From assembly GCA_025936205.1 (NCBI GenBank), contig JAICTU010000260.1, forward strand, positions 1-12,716: a DNA stretch of 12,716 bases. The letters run 5' to 3'. The stretch is from Polyangiaceae bacterium (GTDB lineage Bacteria > Myxococcota > Polyangia > Polyangiales > Polyangiaceae). Below the pieces are notes generated by a model. That model saw only the letters and a program-made list of their open reading frames with translations, ran no database searches and had not been told where the DNA came from. The translations under genes were made by a program, and so were the position numbers. Position 1 is the stretch's first letter, and every line of letters starts with the position of its first letter. Below are positions 6,351 through 12,716 of this stretch, one piece after another.

Positions 6351-8048
6351 ATGGCGAGTACCAGTAAACGTAGTCCGGTGGCTCCGGGGCAGCAGCTCGC
6401 GGGGAAGTACCGCGTCGAGCGCGAGATCGGCGCGGGCTCGATGGGTGTGGTCGTGGAGGCCTGGCACATCGAGCTGGATCAGCGCGTGGCGATCAAGTTT
6501 CTGTATCCGGAGTTTGCCAGCAATCGGGAGGGAGCGGAGCGGTTCCGGCGGGAGGCGCGGGCGTCGGCCGGGATCGAGAGCGAGCACGTGGCGAAGGTGC
6601 TCGACATCGGGACGCTGGATGAGGGGCACACGCTCTATTACGTGATGGAGTTTCTGCGCGGGCACGACCTGTCGCGGGAGCTTGCTCTGCACGGTCCGTT
6701 GCCGGTGCGGAAGGCCGTCGATTATGTGCTGGAGACGTGCGATGCGCTGGAGGAGGCGCACGCGAAGGGGATCGTGCATCGCGATCTCAAGCCCGCGAAT
6801 TTGTTCCTGGTGGAGCGGCCCAATGGCGAGCAGATGGTCAAGGTGGTGGACTTTGGCATCTCGAAGATCACCGGCAGTGCGTCGCGGCAGTTTTCGCTGA
6901 CGGATACGTCGATCATGATGGGGTCGCCAGCGTACATGTGCCCGGAGCAGCTGGAGTCGTCGCGCAACGTGGACGCCCGCGCGGACATCTGGTCGCTGGG
7001 GGTGATCTTGCACGAGTTGATCGTGGGGGAGATCCCGTTCCGGGGCGAGTCGGTGCCGCAGCTGGTGGGGTCGATCTTGCTGGGCAAGCGGATGTCGTTG
7101 ACGGTGTTGCCCGGTGTGCCGGCGGAGCTGGACGCGGTCGTGGAGCGGTGTCTGCGTCAGAACCGCGAGGATCGGTTCGCCAGTGTTCACCAGCTGCGCG
7201 AGGCGCTGATCCCGTTTTCGACGCTGGGGCGGCGGGCTCCGTCGAGCGTTCCGGCGGCAGTGAGCTCCAGCGGCGTGAGCTCGCGGGCACGGGTGCTGGG
7301 CACGCCCGTGACGCCGGTTCCAGCTTCTCACTCGGGCGCGCTGATCGCGCCGGTTCCCGCCAGCGATGAACCCGTGGGGTCGCTCATGTTGAATTCGGCG
7401 GGTGTGCCGCCCGAGCTGGAGCCGGACGCGCTCCAGGGGGCGGGCCTGAAAAGTAGTGGTTCGGCTCCCGTCTCGTGGGGAGGGACTCAGCGCGCTCAGA
7501 CCTGGAGGCAAGCGATGTTCCGTCGTGGATTGCCGGCTGCACTGTTTGCGGCGCTGGCGCTCGGAGCGGCCTACTGGGTGCTGCGCGTGCGCACGGGGCC
7601 CGCTGCCAAGTTGCCAACGGCGGCGGCAGACGTGGGTTCGTCGGAGGCGGAGCGTTCCGCCGGCGTACGGTCCGCATCGCTGGCGAAGCCCGCGGAGAGC
7701 GCAGGCGAGAGTGCCGCGGACCAGCCGGTGGTGAGGGCGCTGAAGCCTGTGCCGCCGGTGGAGGCCGCGCCAGCTCCCGAGCATCCGAGTTCTGCGGGGG
7801 TAGCCCGCACCCCGACCGAGGAGGCGCCGTCAGCTTCCGAGGCGCGCGTGGCACCGGCCACTGCCGAGCGAGCCAAGGCACCCGCGAGTGCGCCGAAGCC
7901 GGTCAAGCCCAGCGCTGGAAAGGCGCCCGCCGCAGCGCGCCCGGACAGCGCGGCCGCCGGCAGCGCCTCGGAGGCGCGGGATGCGAAGACGACCCGACCG
8001 AGCTTTCTGAACAGGTTGGAGGGGCAGGACTATGGAGGGCGCGAGTGA
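6351..8048 (+). CDS. Transmembrane Hanks-type Ser/Thr protein kinase
   Basis: This 565-residue protein has an N-terminal cytosolic kinase domain (about 20-280). Its catalytic set is complete: glycine loop GAGSMG 27-32, Lys49 in VAIK, Glu68 in the C-helix, HRDLKPAN 143-150, DFG 167-169, activation loop with several Ser/Thr, and DIWSLG 212-217. The HRD arginine suggests control by activation-loop phosphorylation. The loop ends CPE (197-199) where APE or SPE is usual. A Ser/Ala/Pro-rich linker leads to one membrane segment (about 391-410, LPAALFAALALGAAYWVL), after which about 150 residues of low-complexity Pro/Ala/Ser/Glu form an extracytoplasmic tail with no recognisable sensor domain. Start: ATG 6351 gives the usual short lead before the kinase fold. 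A GTG at 6258 is in frame, but its GAAGGA abuts it too closely. The stop overlaps the next gene in GTGA. Substrates are unknown; the two coupled genes are the natural candidates. Confidence 0.93.
   Translation: MASTSKRSPVAPGQQLAGKYRVEREIGAGSMGVVVEAWHIELDQRVAIKFLYPEFASNREGAERFRREARASAGIESEHVAKVLDIGTLDEGHTLYYVMEFLRGHDLSRELALHGPLPVRKAVDYVLETCDALEEAHAKGIVHRDLKPANLFLVERPNGEQMVKVVDFGISKITGSASRQFSLTDTSIMMGSPAYMCPEQLESSRNVDARADIWSLGVILHELIVGEIPFRGESVPQLVGSILLGKRMSLTVLPGVPAELDAVVERCLRQNREDRFASVHQLREALIPFSTLGRRAPSSVPAAVSSSGVSSRARVLGTPVTPVPASHSGALIAPVPASDEPVGSLMLNSAGVPPELEPDALQGAGLKSSGSAPVSWGGTQRAQTWRQAMFRRGLPAALFAALALGAAYWVLRVRTGPAAKLPTAAADVGSSEAERSAGVRSASLAKPAESAGESAADQPVVRALKPVPPVEAAPAPEHPSSAGVARTPTEEAPSASEARVAPATAERAKAPASAPKPVKPSAGKAPAAARPDSAAAGSASEARDAKTTRPSFLNRLEGQDYGGRE
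8034..8039 (+). promoter_or_regulatory. Ribosome binding site deciding the start of the second kinase-operon gene
   Basis: GGAGGG inside the end of the kinase gene lies 5 nt before GTG at 8045 and 11 nt before ATG at 8051. Spacing favours the GTG, which also overlaps the kinase stop in GTGA. Confidence 0.55.
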
Positions 8049-9148
8049 GCATGACTAGCGCGAGAGACCAGCGTTGGAGGGAGGGCACGAGGCTCGCGAG
8101 AGCGCAGTTGCTCGCGCTCGCCGTGGTGGGAGCGGCTGCTCCTGCGGCCGTGGCGCAGACGAATGCGCAGCAGAAGGCGGCGGCAGAGGCGTTGTTCGAG
8201 GACGCCAGCAAGCTGATGGAGGAGGGGCAATACGGCGCCGCGTGCGAGCGCTTCGAGCAGAGTCAAAAGGCGGATCCGGGGGTGGGTACGCTCTTGAATC
8301 TGGGCCGTTGTTACGCGCTGACGGGCAGGCTCGCCAGCTCCTGGGCGATCTACCGCGAGGCAGCTTCAGCTGCGCGCGCTTCGGGTCAAGGGGATCGCGC
8401 GCGCGTGGCGGAAGAGAACGCGCGCGAGCTGCGGCCGCGGCTGTCCGAGCTGGCGTTGCTCGTGCCGCCCTCGCAGCCACGGGGCTATGAGCTGCTGATG
8501 GATAACAACCTGGTGTCTTCGGTGCAGTTCGGGTTGTCCGTGCCGGTGGATGCCGGTCAGCACCTGCTGGTGGCGCGGGCACCGGGTTATGAGCAGTGGT
8601 CGAGCGTGATCCAGGTGGGCGGCAGCGGCGCGCACAAGACGGTGCAGATCCCGTCGCTGACGCCGCTGGTGGAGCCTGCGTCAGCGCCACCAGTGGACGC
8701 CGCGCCGAGCGCACACTTCGCAGCCCCTTCCGCTGTGAATGCGGTAGGGCCGGCGGCGGACGCAGGCAGCTCCGGCAGTGGGAGCGGGCAGAGATGGACC
8801 GGCTTGATCGTCGCCGGCGGTGGACTGGTCGCAGTCGGTGCGGGTGTCGGGTTCGGTCTGCACGCCAGGGGCCTGGACGACGACGCCAAGAAGCTGTGCG
8901 GCGCGCAGGGCTGCTCTACCCCGCAGGGCGAGGATCTGAACGAGAGCGCTCGCAACTGGGCGACAGCGGCGAACGTGGCCTACGCGGCGGGTGGGGTGGC
9001 GCTGGTCACCGGCGCCATCCTGTATTTCACGGCACACGATTCTCCGAAGACGGCGCACGGTGGGTCGTGGCAGGTGGTGCCGGTGCTGGGCGGGCTTCCC
9101 GGTGGCTCCGGCAATGGCTCCGGCGTCGTCGTGGATGGGACGTTCTGA
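8045..9148 (+). CDS. Envelope protein with TPR-like and PEGA-like regions and two membrane segments
   Basis: This 367-residue protein has a signal peptide (about 15-37, LLALAVVGAAAPAAVA, then Q). A helical TPR-like region follows at about 43-128: ALFEDASKLMEEGQYGAACERF, then TLLNLGRCYALTGRLASSWAIYREA, the small/large residue spacing of tetratricopeptides. At about 136-205 is a beta-rich stretch resembling PEGA, with VPVDAGQHLLVARAPGY as its core. A Pro/Ala linker, a Gly-rich membrane segment (252-272), a short loop with Cys285 and Cys290, a second membrane segment (308-329) and a Gly-rich tail complete it. TPR and PEGA parts should face the periplasm, where they could bind other proteins or peptidoglycan. 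Start is GTG 8045 (ribosome site and overlap); ATG 8051 is the alternative. It is coupled to the kinase before it and to the cysteine-module gene after it (TGATG). The biochemical role is unknown. Confidence 0.85.
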   Translation: MSMTSARDQRWREGTRLARAQLLALAVVGAAAPAAVAQTNAQQKAAAEALFEDASKLMEEGQYGAACERFEQSQKADPGVGTLLNLGRCYALTGRLASSWAIYREAASAARASGQGDRARVAEENARELRPRLSELALLVPPSQPRGYELLMDNNLVSSVQFGLSVPVDAGQHLLVARAPGYEQWSSVIQVGGSGAHKTVQIPSLTPLVEPASAPPVDAAPSAHFAAPSAVNAVGPAADAGSSGSGSGQRWTGLIVAGGGLVAVGAGVGFGLHARGLDDDAKKLCGAQGCSTPQGEDLNESARNWATAANVAYAAGGVALVTGAILYFTAHDSPKTAHGGSWQVVPVLGGLPGGSGNGSGVVVDGTF

Positions 9149-10482
9149 TGGCGGCGCTGAAGCTGGGCCCGCGCAGGCTGCTCTGTGGCCTGCTCTTCTG
9201 TGGCACGGGAGTGCTGCTCGCGTTTGGTTGCGTGATCGACGAGCGCAAGTACAACCCGGAGCTGGCGGCCCCCGATGAGGGGACGAGCGAGTTTGCGTTG
9301 TTGCCCAAGGCCAAGCCCGCACAGTGCGAACAATATTGCCGGACGGTGAAGGCCAATTGCACCGGGAGCTATGCGGTCTACCTCGATGATGACAAGAACC
9401 AGGACGGGATCCCCGATGACTGCATGGCGATCTGTCAGCGGCTGCCCGCTGGCAACGAGACGAGCGACAAGGCCAACTCGATCTCCTGCCGGCAGACGCA
9501 GGCCGTTGCGGCCTCCAGCGAGCAGAGCGTCGAAGCTTGCTCGGGGGCGGGCCCGGGCGGCAACAGTCGCTGCGGAGACACGTGCCAGGCGTACTGTCAT
9601 CTGCGCAACGAGATCTGCGGTGAGCAGCCCGGGCAAGACCTCGACTATGATCACTGTCTGCGAGGCTGCGGCGCACTGGAGCCGGGTGACGTCTACGACT
9701 CCGACCCGATGGCGAGGAAAGACACGCTGCAGTGCCGCCTGAACCACCTGGTTTTTGCCAGTCGCAGCCCGGGCGACGCGATGGTGCATTGTCCTCACAC
9801 GTTTTATGTTCCACAGCGAGGAGCTGACCTGGATCCGCCCTGCGCGGATCAGGCGGGGACGCCGGGCGACTGCGAGAAGTACTGCGCGCTGGTCATGAAG
9901 TCCTGTACGGACTCCAACAGCGTGTACGAGAGCCAGGGGCAGTGCCTGGCCGTGTGCAAAGCCTTCCCTCTGGGCAAGGCCGAAGAGACCGGCTCCAAGC
10001 CGGGAGAAAACACGGTCGCCTGCCGCCGCTATCACGCCTATGCATCGCTCGGGCTGGACGGTCCCGTGGTCCACTGCCCGCACGCAGGCCCCACGGGCGA
10101 CGGCCACTGTGGGGACCCCCCAGCGGACGACAACTGCTTCTCCTATTGTCGGATTCTGAAGCGTGCCTGCACCGCGCGCTTCTACCAGGACTACATGACT
10201 GGGCCGCCTCCGGCGAGCCTCGCGGATAACGCCGACGTCGACGACCTGGGCCTGTGCATGGCCAGCTGTCAGATGGTGGCCGGCAGCGGCGCCAATAGCG
10301 GCTATTCGGTGGAGCGCGCCCCCGAAATCTCCGATCTCGACGACAGTGATCCGCAGGGCGACCGGGGGGACGTGCTGCAGTGCCGCGTGTTTCACGCGAT
10401 CCGAGCCCTGGCGGGGAGCACCGGGCTGCTGCCGAATCCCGCAGAGTGTGCCGCAGCCTTCGGCGACACGGAGTGTAAGTAG
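9148..10482 (+). CDS. Secreted four-module cysteine-rich protein, putative lipoprotein
   Basis: I do not recognise a named family. The 444-residue protein begins with a signal peptide (RRLLCGLLFCGTGVLLAFGC). It ends in a lipobox-like Cys28, though the -3 residue is Ala, not Leu, so lipidation is uncertain. The rest is four tandem modules (60-142, 146-232, 242-321, 330-443), each with eight cysteines spaced C-x3-C-x6-C...C-x3-C...CR...C...C. The two invariant spacings hold in all four. Modules 2-4 add H in CRxxH, and modules 2 and 3 add HCPH. The even count and export point to disulfides, while the His residues leave metal binding or heme open. Module 1 carries an acidic loop resembling calcium-binding repeats (DDDKNQDGIPDD, 80-91). 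The ATG at 9148 shares one base with the previous stop (TGATG), so translation is coupled to the kinase unit. Confidence 0.85.
   Translation: MAALKLGPRRLLCGLLFCGTGVLLAFGCVIDERKYNPELAAPDEGTSEFALLPKAKPAQCEQYCRTVKANCTGSYAVYLDDDKNQDGIPDDCMAICQRLPAGNETSDKANSISCRQTQAVAASSEQSVEACSGAGPGGNSRCGDTCQAYCHLRNEICGEQPGQDLDYDHCLRGCGALEPGDVYDSDPMARKDTLQCRLNHLVFASRSPGDAMVHCPHTFYVPQRGADLDPPCADQAGTPGDCEKYCALVMKSCTDSNSVYESQGQCLAVCKAFPLGKAEETGSKPGENTVACRRYHAYASLGLDGPVVHCPHAGPTGDGHCGDPPADDNCFSYCRILKRACTARFYQDYMTGPPPASLADNADVDDLGLCMASCQMVAGSGANSGYSVERAPEISDLDDSDPQGDRGDVLQCRVFHAIRALAGSTGLLPNPAECAAAFGDTECK
9325..10476 (+). repeat. Four tandem eight-cysteine protein modules
   Basis: Modules span 9325-9573, 9583-9843, 9871-10110 and 10135-10476. 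Cysteines fall at residues 60, 64, 71, 92, 96, 114, 131, 142; 146, 150, 157, 170, 174, 196, 215, 232; 242, 246, 253, 266, 270, 292, 310, 321; and 330, 334, 341, 370, 374, 412, 434, 443. The repeats are conserved in cysteine spacing but not in DNA sequence, so the duplication is old. Confidence 0.88.
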
Positions 10483-10528
10483 CGGAGAAGGGCGGCGTCG
10501 CTGCAGGGTTCAGCAGCCGGGGCGGATT

Positions 10529-10627
10529 GGGGACCCGCCGACGGACAGGTTCGACCACCAGGTATCAGCAACTACACGAGTCCCCAGCAGTGCGGGGTAT
10601 CCACGCAATCTCAGTCGAACCTGCCCG
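10529..10627. repeat. Nested inverted repeat, possible structured RNA
   Basis: A 14-nt arm at 10542-10555 (CGGACAGGTTCGAC) pairs with 10614-10627 at 13 of 14 positions. Inside, CCCC-a-GC (10582-10588) can pair with GC-GGGG (10591-10596) as a bulged hairpin. A competing pairing joins GGGGAC (10529-10534) with GTCCCC (10580-10585). The outer arms enclose 58 nt. It lies within 150 bp of the end of the cysteine-module gene. It could be a 3' UTR structure, a small RNA or a remnant of a small repeat element. Confidence 0.45.
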
Positions 10628-10784
10628 TGGCGAGCACGTCCTTCAACTAGCAAGCGACATGCCTCTCGACGCGAAAGGCGCGCAGGCAAGGAATGGCCGG
10701 CAATATGGCTGCATGCCATCGAGCACCGGTGCTCGTTGCGGCGCGGAGCCCGGCTACTTTTGAGCCGCGTGTGACAAAAGGAGC

Positions 10785-10808
10785 CAGCGCGGTCGCTGTT
10801 CTTTTTTT
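10785..10808 (+). terminator. Intrinsic terminator of the kinase operon
   Basis: A perfect 5-bp stem CAGCG/CGCTG with a CGGT loop (10785-10798) is followed at once by TTC and seven T. It is oriented to stop plus-strand transcripts about 300 bp past the cysteine-module gene. On the minus strand the same stem is followed by CTCCTTTT after a short gap, so it may also stop the response-regulator transcript. The stem is short. Confidence 0.55.
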
Positions 10809-10831
10809 GCGGGCGACCTCGCACCCCCGAG

Positions 10832-12164
<1,333 letters not shown>

Positions 12165-12190
<26 letters not shown>

Positions 12191-12716
12191 CCTGTGCTCG
12201 GTGGGGCAAATAGAGTCGGAAGGTCGAGCCTTCGTCGGGCGCCGAAGCCACCTCGACGAAGCCGCCGTGTTCGCGCACGATGTCGCGCGCCACGCTCAGG
12301 CCGAGCCCGGTCCCTTCACCGTTGGTCTTGGTGGTGAAAAACGGCTCGAAGATCTGCTCTCGAGAATCCGGGCTGATACCGGGGCCTTGATCCCTGACGG
12401 AAAGCACCACGTATTCACCCTGCGCACCGCTCTCGTCGCAGCGTCCCTCGGTGCTCACTCCCAGAGAAACCTGGCTGCCAGAGCGACTGGCCTGGATGGC
12501 ATTCAGCACCAGGTTGATCAATGCCTGCTGCAGCTGCCCGGGGTCCGCGAACAGCTTGGCCTCCGAATCCTGCTGCTCCACGAGCAGGCTCACTCGCTGC
12601 TGCTCCGCCAGGCCGCGCAGCAGGTCATAGACCTGCCGCACCAGGTCCGCCGCGGGAAGCCACATGCGCCGGGGCGGCTTGCGGCGCGCGTAGTCGAGGA
12701 TGCCGCGCACGATCTG
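12165..12716 (-). CDS. Sensor histidine kinase, C-terminal part (gene continues past the window)
   Basis: Only the last 183 residues are visible; the frame is open to the window edge at 12716. The first visible residues (QIVRGILDYARRKPP) match the end of a HisKA dimerisation helix just after the phospho-acceptor histidine, which lies outside. The ATPase domain follows with N-box INLVLNAIQAS, G1 box VRDQGPGIS, F-box EPFFTTK and G2 box GTGLGLSVARDIVREHGG, then the usual FRLYLP end. It should phosphorylate the downstream NtrC-type regulator, whose gene it overlaps by 26 nt. The sensor domain and membrane topology cannot be known from this window. The GTG at 12710 is not a real start, since it lies within HisKA. 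Confidence 0.92.

Larger units (their letters stand above)
10483..10831. other. Convergent intergenic region with nested inverted repeat
   Basis: This 349-bp gap separates the cysteine-module gene and the response regulator, which converge. I see no gene; short frames across it lack ribosome sites and family features. It holds the inverted repeat at 10529-10627, a small stem CGGCT/AGCCG at 10751-10767 and the terminator at 10785-10808. Confidence 0.6.

Noticed and set aside
5720..6469. Short frames on both strands in the gap before the kinase
   Set aside because: No ribosome sites, no family pattern, Arg/Cys/Ser-rich composition and mutual overlap.
6303..7784. Long minus-strand frame of 493 codons opposite the kinase
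   Set aside because: Its translation is rich in Arg, His and Pro with no domain, while the plus strand has every kinase motif.
10546..10560. GGTTCGACCACC resembling a tRNA T-arm
   Set aside because: No acceptor, D or anticodon stems can be built around it; the bases instead form an arm of the inverted repeat.

Overview
The window is GC-rich (long antisense shadow frames throughout, many GTG starts). It carries a large Hanks-type Ser/Thr kinase with a single membrane segment, a TPR/PEGA-like envelope protein, a cysteine-module secreted protein and an NtrC-type two-component pair. This mix is typical of Myxococcota (Polyangia or Sorangium-like bacteria). That assignment is an inference from gene content; no rRNA or other marker is present.

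Layout. (1) Positions 1-30 are a perfect palindrome that looks like a bidirectional terminator cut off by the window edge. (2) Positions 184-729 (minus) encode a small exported coiled-coil protein of unknown function. (3) Positions 869-3564 (minus) hold a CbiMNQO-type cobalt/nickel ECF importer in the classical order M-N-Q-O, with every junction overlapping. (4) Positions 3626-4882 (minus) encode a pirin-family cupin with a Tat-like signal and a lipobox. (5) Positions 5053-5631 (plus) encode DarP/YjgA, a ribosome-assembly factor. (6) Positions 5632-6350 hold no gene I can support. (7) Positions 6351-10482 (plus) form a tightly coupled three-gene unit: kinase, TPR/PEGA-like membrane protein, and a putative lipoprotein made of four eight-cysteine modules. 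(8) Positions 10483-10831 are a convergent intergenic region with a nested inverted repeat and a terminator. (9) Positions 10832-12716 (minus) encode a sigma54-type response regulator and the C-terminal part of its sensor kinase, which runs off the window.

How the genes work together. CbiM, CbiN and CbiQ form the membrane part of a transition-metal importer and CbiO is its ATPase; the neighbouring pirin is itself a metal-binding cupin, but a shared function is only suggested by position. In the kinase unit the genes overlap by 4 nt and 1 nt, so the three products are probably made together. They would place a kinase domain in the cytosol, a Pro/Ala-rich tail and a TPR/PEGA-like protein in the envelope, and a disulfide-rich or metal-binding protein outside the cytoplasm. 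I regard this unit as the best candidate for an undescribed system. The histidine kinase and regulator pair is an ordinary NtrB/NtrC arrangement, except that the regulator carries GAFTDA in place of GAFTGA.
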